Source of the DNA: an uncultured Ruminiclostridium sp.
Lineage (GTDB): Bacteria; Bacillota; Clostridia; Oscillospirales; Ruminococcaceae
Reading direction: 5' to 3'
Assembly: GCA_910579265.1 (NCBI GenBank)
Contig: CAJTTE010000026.1
Coordinates: 1 to 35,839 of the forward strand
DNA length: 35,839 nt
A model generated the notes under the pieces. It searched no databases and had not been told where the DNA came from. It saw nothing but the letters and a program-made list of their open reading frames with translations. Below are positions 8,528 to 17,274 of the stretch, piece by piece. How positions within the stretch are numbered: the first letter of the stretch is position 1; the number at the start of each line of letters is the position of its first letter. A program made the translations under genes and the position numbers.

Positions 8528-8705
8528 AATAACTATGGACTATCTGAAAAGCCGCAATTTGCACAGTTTCCGCACATCTGACGGCGGGTGCGTTCCGCGC
8601 GAAAAACGCCTGAAATATTATCATATTTCTCCGCTTTTTTCTTTAAGCCGCCGCTCGTTCGGCGAAACCGTACAGAATGCTTTGTTTTCAGATACGCCTT
8701 ATTAA
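8528..8705 (-). repeat. Repeat family 4, copy between prmC and recA
   Basis: It is bounded by TATCTGAAAAGCCGC on the left and GCTTTGTTTTCAGATACGCC on the right, giving TATCTGAAAA inverted ends. The interior has AAATATGATAATATTT-like sequence and AAAAGCGGAGAAAT when read on the minus strand, shared with the other family 4 copies. The region 8418-8720 has no other feature. An 85-codon frame across it is not supported by a ribosome binding site or a domain. Confidence 0.6.
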
Positions 8706-8720
8706 AAGAAAGGGTTACAT

Positions 8721-9950
8721 ATGGCTAAATCAAATAATACACCTAAAAAACCTGCCGTAATCAAGGCTAACACACCCGAGGAAAAGAAAAAGGCTCTTGA
8801 CGCCGCTATCGCCCAGATAATCAAGCAGTTCGGAGAAGGCTCCGTTATGATAATGGGCAACCAAAAATCCAAGCTTAACGTAGAAGCAGTTTCCACAGGC
8901 TCTCTCGGTCTTGATATGGCATTGGGGATCGGCGGATTGCCAAAAGGAAGGATCGTCGAAATTTTCGGGCCTGAATCAGGCGGTAAGACTACCGTTTCGC
9001 TTCACGCCATTGCGCAAGTTCAGAAAAAAGGAGGAATTGCCGCATTTATCGACGTGGAGCATGCTCTTGATCCGGTTTACGCAAAAATTCTGGGAGTCGA
9101 CATGGATCAGCTCATAGTTTCCCAGCCAGACACGGGAGAGCAGGCGCTCGAAATCATCGAGGCCCTTGTACGTTCCGGCGCGGTAGATATAGTGGTGCTC
9201 GACTCAGTTGCAGCAATGGTGACAAAAGCCGAAATCGACGGAGAGATGGGGGACAGCTTTGTAGGCGTTCAGGCCAGACTTATGTCGGCAGCCATGAGAA
9301 AGCTTACCGCAGTTGTTTCAAAATCCGACACGGTAGCCGTATTTATCAACCAGATCCGTGAAAAAATCGGCGTTATGTACGGAAATCCCGAAACCACTCC
9401 CGGCGGACGCGCACTTAAGTTCTATGCCTCCGTGAGGATCGACGTAAGAAGAGGCGAACCGATCAAGGAAGGCGATAAAATAATCGGCAGCCAGACCAGA
9501 TGCAAGGTCGTAAAAAACAAGGTTGCCCCCCCGTTCAAAACCTGCGTATTCGATATGATCTACGGACAAGGCATAAGCAAAATGGGAGAGATCATCGATA
9601 TGGGAGTAGAGCTCGCGATCATCAAAAAGGCCGGCTCATGGTTCAGCTATAACGATATGAAGATCGGACAGGGCCGTGAAAGCGTTAAGAAATGGCTTAC
9701 CGAAAACGACGATATACGGGACGAGGTAGAAGCAAAAATCCGCGAGCGCGCCGATGAAATATTCAAGAATATGTCAGGAGAAGCAGACGACGAAATAACG
9801 GAAGAGGGAGCACAGCCCGATACTCAGGACGAAAAAAAGAAACCGGCGTCCGGCACCTCTAAATCCGGAGGAAAAAAAGCCAAGAAAAATGTTGTAATAG
9901 AAGCCGAAGAGGATTTTGAAGAATTCTCAATCGACGAAATAGACGGATAG
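8721..9950 (+). CDS. recA: Recombinase RecA
   Basis: A 409-residue DNA strand-exchange ATPase, longer than the usual 340-360. The Walker A motif is GPESGGKTT (83-91). Further RecA landmarks are GLPKGRIVEIFGPE, the Walker B VDIVVLDSVAAM, loop 1 around GEMGDSFVGVQARLM, and FINQIREKIGVM. The extra length is a C-terminal tail (about 350-409) rich in Glu, Asp and Lys that ends in an acidic stretch; acidic tails modulate RecA in other bacteria. AAAGGG about 6 bases upstream supports ATG 8721. No LexA-type box (GAAC-N4-GTTC) was seen in the upstream gap, which is filled by a repeat. recX follows after 16 bases. Confidence 0.99.
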   Translation: MAKSNNTPKKPAVIKANTPEEKKKALDAAIAQIIKQFGEGSVMIMGNQKSKLNVEAVSTGSLGLDMALGIGGLPKGRIVEIFGPESGGKTTVSLHAIAQVQKKGGIAAFIDVEHALDPVYAKILGVDMDQLIVSQPDTGEQALEIIEALVRSGAVDIVVLDSVAAMVTKAEIDGEMGDSFVGVQARLMSAAMRKLTAVVSKSDTVAVFINQIREKIGVMYGNPETTPGGRALKFYASVRIDVRRGEPIKEGDKIIGSQTRCKVVKNKVAPPFKTCVFDMIYGQGISKMGEIIDMGVELAIIKKAGSWFSYNDMKIGQGRESVKKWLTENDDIRDEVEAKIRERADEIFKNMSGEADDEITEEGAQPDTQDEKKKPASGTSKSGGKKAKKNVVIEAEEDFEEFSIDEIDG

Positions 9951-9966
9951 ACCTCGGTAAAACACT

Positions 9967-10470
9967 ATGAGTTTATTCGATGAAGAAGAAAGAAGCGCGG
10001 AATACGAAAGAGCAAGAAAAAGGGCCATGTATCTTCTGGGCAGCCATGATTATTCCTCCTGCGCTCTTAGAGATAAGCTCCTTAACAATTACTCCGAGGA
10101 AACAGCCGACAGAGTCATAGAAGATATGACCGATTACGGTTTTCTGAACGACGGCGAATATGCCAGAAAGCTTGCCGCTTCGCTTATTAAAAGAAAAAAA
10201 TACGGCTTATATAGAGCGCGGGCGGAAATGAAAAGAAAAGGCGTTCCCGAGGAGCTTATAGGAGAAGCCCTGGAGGAGTATGAGCGGGACGATTATATAG
10301 AACAGCTTAAGGATCTTATACGAAAAAAATATTCGGACAGAATCATTGAACGAGATGACAGGCAGAAGGTGATCGTCGCACTGGCCCGCAGGGGATTCGG
10401 TTTTTCGGAGATCAAGGAAGCAATGTTAGAAGTGCTTGAAGAATACGAAGACGAAGAGACCGAAGAGTAA
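9967..10470 (+). CDS. recX: RecA regulator RecX
   Basis: A 167-residue RecX family protein that binds RecA filaments and limits their activity. The sequence is mainly helical, with the typical tandem three-helix repeats: ARKRAMYLLGSHDYSSCALRDKLL, then DYGFLNDGEYARKLAASLI, then RARAEMKRKGVPEELI, and finally RRGFGFSEIKEAM. It lies 16 bases after recA on the same strand, so the two are almost certainly co-transcribed. The C-terminus is strongly acidic. ATG 9967 has no strong ribosome binding site, consistent with coupling to recA. Confidence 0.95.
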   Translation: MSLFDEEERSAEYERARKRAMYLLGSHDYSSCALRDKLLNNYSEETADRVIEDMTDYGFLNDGEYARKLAASLIKRKKYGLYRARAEMKRKGVPEELIGEALEEYERDDYIEQLKDLIRKKYSDRIIERDDRQKVIVALARRGFGFSEIKEAMLEVLEEYEDEETEE

Positions 10471-10732
10471 TCAGATCATAACGATTCAAAGCCGCGCGAT
10501 CCGGAGCAATTCCTCCAAATGCGGGGAATTTCAAAAAACCGCATAAATATAAACGTGTTCAAATAAAATCAATGGACGTAATTTTGTTGCTTATAAGGCA
10601 AAATCCTGCGGGATATAATATTTTTCACAAAAATTTAAACAAGGTAAGCGGCAGGGTTTCCATAAGTGATAAATGTCTTGCTTTATGCTAACATGCTCCG
10701 GGATACTCCAAGCAATTACGGCTCCGCAGATC
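10471..10732. other. Intergenic after recX, no gene
   Basis: No terminator or coding frame is convincing. GGACGTAATTTTGTTGC near 10572 resembles a stretch near 20024 (GGACATAATTTTGTTGC), hinting at one more short repeat family. That similarity covers fewer than 20 bases. Confidence 0.4.
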
Positions 10733-11049
10733 GCGTCCGCAATCAGCATATACTATATAGACCGGTATGCTTTAAAACGATCTTCTTTAGACGGACGGAA
10801 GGCGTATGGATTTTAAGGAAAGATCATGAAGCTTTAAAACACATAAGGCTTTAGGGATAAAACGGCGTCTTACCGATGCGTTTCCGCATCGCAGAGCGTC
10901 CGCAATCAGCATATGCTATATAGACCGGTATGCTTTAAACCGACCTACTTTAGGCGGACAGAAGGCGTATGGATTTTAAGGAAAGGTCATGAAGCTTTAA
11001 AACGCATAAGACTTTAGGGATAAAACGGCGTCTTACCGATGCGTTTCCG
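10733..11049. repeat. Two-copy tandem repeat, period 163 bp
   Basis: Unit 1 runs from about 10733 to 10886 and unit 2 from about 10896 to 11049. Each starts GCGTCCGCAATCAGCATAT and ends GATGCGTTTCCG. They differ at scattered single positions with no obvious indel, so the duplication is not brand new. One frame stays open in both units, but no start site or domain supports a gene. Confidence 0.85.
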
Positions 11050-11130
11050 GCTAAAATACGATAAACTGTAATTCATATCCCCCTCATAGCATCAAAACAC
11101 CGGAAACCGAAGCTCAGCGGAGTATAGCTT

Positions 11131-11167
11131 AATAACTATGCACACCGGTATCCTGCGCATAGTTATT
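11131..11167 (+). terminator. Hairpin, probable intrinsic terminator
   Basis: AATAACTATGC (11131-11141) and GCATAGTTATT (11157-11167) form a perfect 11-bp stem followed by TTTTA. It lies upstream of rimO and would end transcription from the recA-recX side. The AT-rich stem makes it weaker than a classical terminator. Confidence 0.5.
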
Positions 11168-11264
11168 TTATCCGGCTAAAGCTCACACCGCGCTTTACCC
11201 GGCTTTATAAAAACAGGCGACAAATGCCGGAAATATAATATAATTTAAAAACGGAGATATAAAT

Positions 11265-12590
11265 ATGTCGGAAATAAAGGTGGGAATGGTTTCCCTTGGC
11301 TGCCCAAAAAATCAGTGCGACGCTGAGCTTATGATGAAAAAAATCAGCGGCGCGGGATTCAGGCTCGTTCCGGAGGCCGGACTGGCAGACGTGGTAGTTA
11401 TCAACACCTGCGGCTTTATACAGTCCGCAAAAGAAGAAGCAATCGAAGAAATAATGGAAGCGATCAGCCGCAAAAACGACGGCATCAATAAAAAGATAAT
11501 CGTCACAGGCTGTTTAGCCCAACGGTATCCAAAACAGATGGATGAAGAATTTCCCGAAATAGACGGCGTTCTCGGACTCGGTTGCAATGACGACATAGCG
11601 CAGGCCATCAAGGACGTGCTCAACGATAAAAGAGTAATAAAGGAAAGCCCCTTGGGGCGCTATAATATAGAGGGAGACAGACTTCTTTCGACAATGCCTC
11701 ACTATGCATACCTGAGAATAGCGGACGGCTGTGACAACCGCTGCTCTTACTGCGCAATACCTTACATAAGGGGCGGGTTCAGGAGCAGACCTTCCGAAAA
11801 TATAATCAAGGAAGCACGGGAGCTTGCCGGAAGAGGAGTCAAGGAGCTTATAGTAATCGCTCAGGACACCACAAGATACGGAGAAGATCTCTATAAAAGG
11901 CTTATGCTTCCGGAGCTGCTGGATCAGCTTTGTGAAATTGACGGAATAAAATGGATACGTCTTTTATACTGTTATCCCGAAAGAATGACGGACCGGCTTA
12001 TCGATACCATAGCAAAACAGGAAAAGGTGCTTCCGTATATAGATATTCCCATTCAGCACTGCAACCGTGATATTCTCAGGTCTATGAACAGAACCGGCGA
12101 CGAACAGACTCTCTGGGATCTTTTCGCAAAGCTCAGAAACAGAATACCCGGACTTGTTCTCAGAACCACTCTTATTACGGGCTTTCCCGGTGAAACGGAA
12201 GAACAGTTCGTTGAGCTTGCGGAATTTGTCAACAGCGTTAAATTCGAACATCTGGGCTGCTTTCCATATTCCGAAGAGGACGGGACGCCCGCCGCCGAAA
12301 TGGAAAATCAGGTCCCTCAATCCGAAAGAGAACACAGATCGGAAATAATTACCGAACAGCAGGAGATCAGAGCGGCGGATTTCTGCGGCGAACAGATCGG
12401 AAAGACCTTTGAAACCGTTGTAGAGGGATATGACCGCTATTTTGAAATGTATTTCGGAAGAAGCTATATGTTCGCCCCGGAAATCGACGGAATGATATAT
12501 TTTAAGGGAAAAGGCCTTAAAACGGGTGAATTTGTCAATGTCAGGATCACCGAAAGCGTGGAGAACAATCTGATAGGGGAAGCAATATAA
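11265..12590 (+). CDS. rimO: Ribosomal protein S12 methylthiotransferase RimO
   Basis: A 441-residue radical-SAM enzyme that adds a methylthio group to an aspartate of ribosomal protein S12. The N-terminal UPF0004 domain has three cluster cysteines (Cys13, Cys49, Cys83) and SLGCPKNQCD, typical of RimO as opposed to MiaB. The radical-SAM motif CDNRCSYC places Cys156, Cys160 and Cys163 on the second iron-sulfur cluster. A TRAM domain lies at the C-terminus (about 370-441). GGAG at 11253-11256 supports ATG 11265. Two overlapping TATAAT-like boxes sit near 11233-11243, but no good -35 is visible. pgsA follows after 82 bases. Confidence 0.97.
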   Translation: MSEIKVGMVSLGCPKNQCDAELMMKKISGAGFRLVPEAGLADVVVINTCGFIQSAKEEAIEEIMEAISRKNDGINKKIIVTGCLAQRYPKQMDEEFPEIDGVLGLGCNDDIAQAIKDVLNDKRVIKESPLGRYNIEGDRLLSTMPHYAYLRIADGCDNRCSYCAIPYIRGGFRSRPSENIIKEARELAGRGVKELIVIAQDTTRYGEDLYKRLMLPELLDQLCEIDGIKWIRLLYCYPERMTDRLIDTIAKQEKVLPYIDIPIQHCNRDILRSMNRTGDEQTLWDLFAKLRNRIPGLVLRTTLITGFPGETEEQFVELAEFVNSVKFEHLGCFPYSEEDGTPAAEMENQVPQSEREHRSEIITEQQEIRAADFCGEQIGKTFETVVEGYDRYFEMYFGRSYMFAPEIDGMIYFKGKGLKTGEFVNVRITESVENNLIGEAI

Positions 12591-12672
12591 GGAAATGCCC
12601 CACATACGGCTATGAAAATGTTCCGCGCATTACAGTATGAAACCCAACAGAATTTTTTATAAGGAGAAAGCT

Positions 12673-13248
12673 GTGAATCTTCCAAACAAGCTTACGCTGG
12701 CCAGAGTAGCCGCAGTTCCGTTTTATGTGATATTCATGCTCAGGAACGATATTCCGCTTAACTTTTTTTGGGCGCTGATAATTTTTATCGGAGCTTCGCT
12801 TACGGATATGATTGACGGAAAAATCGCAAGAAAAAGGGGACTCGTCACGGACCTGGGTAAATTTCTCGACCCCCTCGCAGACAAAATACTGGTTTCCTCA
12901 GCCCTGATATGCTTTGTGGATCTTCAATGGACATACTCCTTTATGGTAATAATCATAATAGGAAGAGAGTTTATCGTTTCCGCACTCAGACTTGTTGCGG
13001 CAGGAAACAGAGATCATACCGTCATCGCCGCGGGAATATGGGGCAAGCTTAAAACCGCCGCAACAATGGCTTCGGTATGCGTTATCAGCATTATGCATAT
13101 CCTTACCGAAAATATCTCCGTTTTAAACCAAGATATGCCGGTTATAATCATTTCCAATGTGCTTATGGGCATATGCACCTTACTTACGGTAATAAGCGGA
13201 GGTATATATTTAAAGGAATACCGGCATCTGTTTACAAAATCAAAGTAA
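12673..13248 (+). CDS. pgsA: CDP-diacylglycerol-glycerol-3-phosphate phosphatidyltransferase
   Basis: A 191-residue integral membrane enzyme that makes phosphatidylglycerol phosphate, the committed step toward phosphatidylglycerol and cardiolipin. It shows the CDP-alcohol phosphotransferase signature D-x2-D-G-x2-A-R-x8-G-x3-D-x3-D in the stretch DMIDGKIARKRG followed by DLGKFLDPLAD. The start MNLPNKLTLARV is typical of PgsA. The start is GTG 12673: AAGGAG at 12661-12666 is 6 bases upstream, whereas the upstream in-frame ATG at 12637 has no ribosome binding site. It follows rimO on the same strand, a neighbour pair often found in Firmicutes. Confidence 0.96.
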   Translation: MNLPNKLTLARVAAVPFYVIFMLRNDIPLNFFWALIIFIGASLTDMIDGKIARKRGLVTDLGKFLDPLADKILVSSALICFVDLQWTYSFMVIIIIGREFIVSALRLVAAGNRDHTVIAAGIWGKLKTAATMASVCVISIMHILTENISVLNQDMPVIIISNVLMGICTLLTVISGGIYLKEYRHLFTKSK

Positions 13249-13276
13249 CGGTCCGTGAAAAAAATTTTAAAAGGAC

Positions 13277-13305
13277 TTGACAGAGCGATTCAAATAAGAT
13301 ATAAT
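13277..13305 (+). promoter_or_regulatory. Consensus sigma-A promoter for rpmH
   Basis: A perfect -35 TTGACA (13277-13282) and perfect -10 TATAAT (13300-13305) with a 17-base spacer. It lies about 70 bases upstream of rpmH and should drive rpmH-rnpA at a high rate, as expected for ribosomal protein L34. Confidence 0.9.
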
Positions 13306-13377
13306 AATAAGGCTTACCCGACGAAATGGGTTTTTTCGTTGTGGAGAAAAAAACTGATCTGGAAAGGATGACTTAAA

Positions 13378-13512
13378 ATGAAAAGAACTTATCAGCCTAA
13401 GAAACGTCAGAGAAAGATGGAACACGGCTTCAGAAAGAGAATGTCCACAAGCAACGGAAGAAAGGTTATAGCCCGCAGACGCGCAAAGGGCAGAGCAAGA
13501 CTTTCTCACTAA
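13378..13512 (+). CDS. rpmH: 50S ribosomal protein L34
   Basis: A 44-residue, very basic ribosomal protein of the large subunit. It starts MKRTYQPKKRQRK, continues HGFRKRMSTSNGRKV and ends RRAKGRARLSH, matching L34 over its full length. GGAAAGGATG lies just upstream of ATG 13378. A consensus promoter precedes it, and the rnpA start codon is 3 bases after its stop codon. The conserved rpmH-rnpA pair is kept here, but the usual divergent or upstream dnaA is not; pgsA lies upstream instead. Confidence 0.98.
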   Translation: MKRTYQPKKRQRKMEHGFRKRMSTSNGRKVIARRRAKGRARLSH

Positions 13513-13515
13513 ACC

Positions 13516-13866
13516 GTGGAGCTGTCCAAAAAATATGCAAGCGTAAAAAAGGATCGTGAATTCCGCTATCTTTTTAAAAAGGGCACAAGTATCGTAAACA
13601 GCGCCTTTGTGTGCTACCTCAGGCCTAACAAGCGGCGAGTCAACCGTTTAGGCATAGTTACGTCAAAAAAGATCGGCAACGCAGTTAAAAGAAGCCGTGC
13701 AAGAAGGGTCATTCGTGAGGCCTTTCGGCTCCTTGAACCCGAAATAAGACGGGACAAGGACAAGCGGTATGATTTTATAATCGTTGCGAGAGGCAAAACG
13801 CCCTATTTAAAATCCACAAAGCTGTATGAGATCATGAAAAAGCTTATAACGGAAAAGCTGGATTAA
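13516..13866 (+). CDS. rnpA: Ribonuclease P protein component
   Basis: A 116-residue basic protein subunit of RNase P, which helps the catalytic RNA mature the 5' ends of tRNAs. It contains the conserved FRYLFKKG region, NRLGIVTSKKIGNAVKRSRARRVIREAFR (the RNR-type RNA-binding motif) and YDFIIVARGK. Translation begins at GTG 13516, 3 bases after the rpmH stop codon, so it is coupled to rpmH. The gap of about 300 bases to yidD contains a short palindrome CAGCCGGCTG followed by TTTTCT near 13876, a possible weak terminator. Confidence 0.97.
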   Translation: MELSKKYASVKKDREFRYLFKKGTSIVNSAFVCYLRPNKRRVNRLGIVTSKKIGNAVKRSRARRVIREAFRLLEPEIRRDKDKRYDFIIVARGKTPYLKSTKLYEIMKKLITEKLD

Positions 13867-14164
13867 AAATACACAGCCGGCTGTTTTCTCTACTTTAAAA
13901 GAGTTTAAAAAAGATGATAAGGCGTATCCGAAGCCTCAATGTTTCGGACCGCGCACCGGATTTTAAAACGTTATATTTTATTTCATGCGGACTTTCGGCG
14001 AATTACAGACCGTTTATTTAAAATGCTTGCGTTTTCAACACACTTTCTCAAAATATGCCAAATAATATGTACTGTTTATTGAATGGACCGTGCGGAATTT
14101 GTATGCAACATTTGCCTTACGGTATTATACGGTAAAGATACGACAAGGTATCCTATTAAAAAAT

Positions 14165-14443
14165 ATGAAATATATTCTTATCGGACTTATAAAATTGTAT
14201 AGGATCACTTTATCGGAAAGACTGCCCCGTTCCTGCCGCTTTACTCCAAGCTGCTCACAGTATGCGCTTACTGCTGTCAGCCGTTTCGGTGCGGTCAAGG
14301 GCGGCTTTTTGGCATTTTGGAGAATTTGCAGATGCAACCCGTTTTCCGCCGGCGGGTGGGATCCCGTACCGGAGGAATACTTTTTTTTCCGCTCCCTGAA
14401 GCAACGCCTTTGCAGAGCATTTGACAGATTCAGAAACTCGTAA
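14165..14443 (+). CDS. yidD: Membrane protein insertion efficiency factor YidD
   Basis: A 92-residue peripheral membrane protein that assists YidC-dependent insertion. Its N-terminus, LIKLYRITLSERLPRSCRFTPSCSQYA, is the family signature with paired cysteines, followed by GGFLAFWRICRCNPFSAGGWDPVPE. ATG 14165 was preferred over an in-frame ATG 14090 because it gives the normal family length. The ribosome binding site is weak (AAGG near 14146). It lies between rnpA and yidC in the canonical order. The 248 bases to yidC contain no other gene. An imperfect inverted repeat with TATCTGAATT arms lies near 14638-14675. Confidence 0.94.
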   Translation: MKYILIGLIKLYRITLSERLPRSCRFTPSCSQYALTAVSRFGAVKGGFLAFWRICRCNPFSAGGWDPVPEEYFFFRSLKQRLCRAFDRFRNS

Positions 14444-14691
14444 CGACAAACAATACCGCGGATCATAAACATTTTTCCGCCGATATGCCGAAAAACCCAA
14501 CCCGACACATGCATTCGTTTAAAATACGGATATTGCCGGTAAAGTTATTTATTTGCGTAATACGGTCAATACGTGTTCTGACAAAATAAAAATAGGACAG
14601 GATTTAGGCGGCTTTGTTTTATTGATTGTGTAGGGTGTATCTGAATTCCCGGTATGTTTTCCGTAAATTCAGATAACCATCAGAAAGGGTC

Positions 14692-16233
14692 GTGATCAAA
14701 ATAGACTTTTTATATTCTATTCTCGGTTATCCGTTAGGATATGTCATGTGGTTATGTTACCTTTTGGTAAATAACTTCGGCTGGGCTATTATTTTATTTA
14801 CAATCGTGATAAAAGCGGCTATGTTCCCGCTCGCTTTAAAGCAGCAGAAAAATATGGCCAAATCTCAGCTTTTTACCCCAAAAGTAAGGGAGATCCAAAC
14901 AAAGTACCGCAACAACAGGGAAAAACAACAGGAAGAAATGGCCAAGCTCCAGAAGGAGGGCTATAATCCTATGGGCGGCTGCGGCACTATGCTTCTTACT
15001 TTTGTTATTCTTTTCGGCGTTATCGACGTTGTTTACAAGCCAATGACACATATGGAGCATCTGAACTGGGGCGACAGCGAAGCCAGCAGCAAGATAATTA
15101 CAAGGGCAAAGCAGACGGATTACGCTCTTACCCTTCTTTCCAGCGAAGGTGATTTAAAGGTGTATCTTGAGTATATAAACGATCCCAATGCCATAACGCT
15201 CAGAACCCAGGAAAGCATCGACTCGCTTACCGAAGAAGCACAGGCTACCGCAACCTTACAGCCGAAGGTAGAAATTCCCGACGCGGAAAGCTTCAATATT
15301 ACGGAAGCAAAAAATGCAATAAACTTTACAAAAGAAAACGTTATTTCGACCTACGGGCTTACCGAAGAGCAATGGACAAAGCTTACCACTCTCAGCGATG
15401 AAACGGTAAACATTCTCGCGGGAAAGGATTCAAGGCTTTCCGATCAGATCAAGAATGAACTCAATGTTTCAAAATCCGGAAAGTTCGTTTCATTAAGGCA
15501 GGAGCTGGCTGCACTCAGAGTATATACCGATCATAAAGAGGCCTTCTCCAACCTGGATATCTCAAAGGATTCGATGAATAAGCTGGATAACCTCAGCAAC
15601 AATATGCAGTTTGCAGGGCTTGATCTCGGCATGACCCCCGGTTTCGAATTTCCGCTTATTATAATCCCTATCCTGTCTCTGATCATGTCGGTCGCACAGA
15701 TGGCGATAACTCAGATCATTCAAAAAAAGACAAATCCGGAAATGGCGGCACAGCAGCAGGGCTGCGCCAAGTTTACGCTTTATCTTATGCCGCTTTTCTC
15801 ACTTTATATCGCATTCCAGGTGCCCGCAGGAGTAGGTTTTTACTGGGCGCTCAACTATGTTGTGGGAATTTTGCAGTCTCTTGTCATATATAAATTTTGG
15901 CCCAATGAAAAATTACAGGCCAAAGCAAAGCTTGAACTTGAAAAGAAGAATGTAAATCTTACCGCAACGGCTACGGTGATCGACATTGACGAAGAGGGAA
16001 ATGAGGTCAAGGTATCCAAAAAAATATCCGAAATGTCGGCTAAAGAAGTAAAAGAATATCAACGTAAAAAGCTTGAAGAAGCCAGAAGGGCGGACGCCGA
16101 AAAATACGGCGACGAGGATATACCGGAGCTTCCTCCCATTGAGGACAGCGATACCGACAGCACCGACGATGAAAAAACGGACGAGTCCAAATCAACCGAT
16201 AATTCCGACGGGAAGGGAAAAAACAGAAAATAA
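14692..16233 (+). CDS. yidC: Membrane protein insertase YidC/Oxa1 with long insertion
   Basis: A 513-residue five-helix insertase that places proteins in the cytoplasmic membrane with or without SecYEG. The first helix carries the charged groove residue as Lys41, in FGWAIILFTIVIKAAMFPL, where many homologues have Arg. The cytoplasmic hairpin is at about 50-95 and helix 2 at about 98-117. About 180 extra residues (about 122-305) follow in the outer loop before FAGLDLG, the position of the family FxxxDLG motif. Helices 3-5 are at about 318-400. The C-terminal tail (about 405-513) is highly charged. The start is GTG 14692 with AGAAAGGG just upstream. Gram-positive YidC proteins are usually 250-300 residues, so the length is unusual. 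Confidence 0.96.
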   Translation: MIKIDFLYSILGYPLGYVMWLCYLLVNNFGWAIILFTIVIKAAMFPLALKQQKNMAKSQLFTPKVREIQTKYRNNREKQQEEMAKLQKEGYNPMGGCGTMLLTFVILFGVIDVVYKPMTHMEHLNWGDSEASSKIITRAKQTDYALTLLSSEGDLKVYLEYINDPNAITLRTQESIDSLTEEAQATATLQPKVEIPDAESFNITEAKNAINFTKENVISTYGLTEEQWTKLTTLSDETVNILAGKDSRLSDQIKNELNVSKSGKFVSLRQELAALRVYTDHKEAFSNLDISKDSMNKLDNLSNNMQFAGLDLGMTPGFEFPLIIIPILSLIMSVAQMAITQIIQKKTNPEMAAQQQGCAKFTLYLMPLFSLYIAFQVPAGVGFYWALNYVVGILQSLVIYKFWPNEKLQAKAKLELEKKNVNLTATATVIDIDEEGNEVKVSKKISEMSAKEVKEYQRKKLEEARRADAEKYGDEDIPELPPIEDSDTDSTDDEKTDESKSTDNSDGKGKNRK

Positions 16234-16261
16234 TAACCTTTAGAAGGAGCAAATTCAAAAA

Positions 16262-17197
16262 ATGGAAAAAATATATACGGCAAAGCTTTTAGAGGACGCA
16301 AAAGAACAGGCCTACAGCGATTTCGAAGCTCAGGGCGCCGATCGTGACGAGGTTGAGATCACTATACTCGAGCAGCCCGTTAAAAAACTGTTCGGAACGA
16401 AGGGCGAATATAAAATAAGCGCTTCCTGGAACCCAATAAACGTTGACGTAAAGGATGTGTTCAAAACATCATCCGAAGCCGTTGAGGAAGACGAGGACAA
16501 GGAATCCGGCGAGACGCCCTTACAGTCCGACGGAGAAGATGATCCCGCACTGACCTGCGCTAAGATACAGAGAGCCACAAAATACCTTACTTCTGTCCTT
16601 AAGCTTCTGGGTGTTGAAAAATTTACTATCACGCCTGTAAAAAAAGGCGATCTGGTTGTTCTTGACATTGAGGGCGAAAACCTCGGCGTAGTTATCGGCA
16701 GACGGGGAGAAACCCTGGACGCGCTTCAGTATCTTACAATTTTAGCGGGAAACAGAGGCGAAGAAAATTATTGCAGATTGAGTATCGATTGCTGCGGCTA
16801 CCGCGAAAAAAGACGCGACGCACTTGAAACGCTTGCTTATAAAACAGCAAAAAAAGTGCTTAAAGCCGGCCGCAGGATCACCCTTGAGCCTATGAATCCT
16901 TACGAACGCCGCATCATTCACAGCAAGGTCGCCGAGGTAGAAGGCGTAAGCAGCCGCTCCGTAGGAGAAGAACCCTTCCGTAAGGTAGTTATCAGTGCCA
17001 ACGAACCAAAGCGTGGAGGAAACGGACGCAGAGGCGGAGATAAGGGCGGATCATACTCCACCGGTTCCTACAGACAGAGCAGCGGTTTTTCCACTTCCTT
17101 CGAAAGGGAGTATAAGAGAAAGGAAGCCTCCGATTATTCCGAGGAAACAGCCGAAATAGAAAAAAGCACTTCGCTGTACGGAAAAATAGAGCTTTAA
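16262..17197 (+). CDS. jag: RNA-binding protein Jag (KhpB/EloR)
   Basis: A 311-residue RNA-binding protein linked in other Firmicutes to cell elongation and sporulation. The Jag_N domain covers about 1-55 (DEVEITILEQPVKKLFG). A variable acidic linker leads to a KH domain (about 125-165) with the loop GVVIGRRGETLDALQYL. An R3H domain follows (about 190-245) with MNPYERRIIHSKVAEVEGVSSRSVGEEPFRKVVI. The tail is rich in Gly, Arg and Ser. AAGGAG at 16244-16249 precedes ATG 16262, a rather long 12-base spacing. yidC-jag is the conserved pair. A terminator lies about 80 bases downstream, and mnmE, the usual next gene, is absent. Confidence 0.96.
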   Translation: MEKIYTAKLLEDAKEQAYSDFEAQGADRDEVEITILEQPVKKLFGTKGEYKISASWNPINVDVKDVFKTSSEAVEEDEDKESGETPLQSDGEDDPALTCAKIQRATKYLTSVLKLLGVEKFTITPVKKGDLVVLDIEGENLGVVIGRRGETLDALQYLTILAGNRGEENYCRLSIDCCGYREKRRDALETLAYKTAKKVLKAGRRITLEPMNPYERRIIHSKVAEVEGVSSRSVGEEPFRKVVISANEPKRGGNGRRGGDKGGSYSTGSYRQSSGFSTSFEREYKRKEASDYSEETAEIEKSTSLYGKIEL

Positions 17198-17274
17198 GCC
17201 GGATGATTTCTCAGCATATCCGTTAGTCAATGATTTTAATCCGTTGAAAATATATTTTTCATATATTAATCCCG

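Noticed and set aside
8448..8705. 85-codon open frame before recA
   Set aside because: It coincides with a family 4 repeat, has no ribosome binding site and no recognisable domain.
8418..8720. SOS (LexA) box upstream of recA
   Set aside because: No GAAC-N4-GTTC type palindrome found in the gap.
10666..10854. Open frame within the 163-bp tandem repeat
   Set aside because: Conserved between units only as expected from duplication; no start signal.
13249..13377. Replication origin next to rpmH
   Set aside because: No cluster of TTATCCACA-type DnaA boxes and no dnaA gene here.
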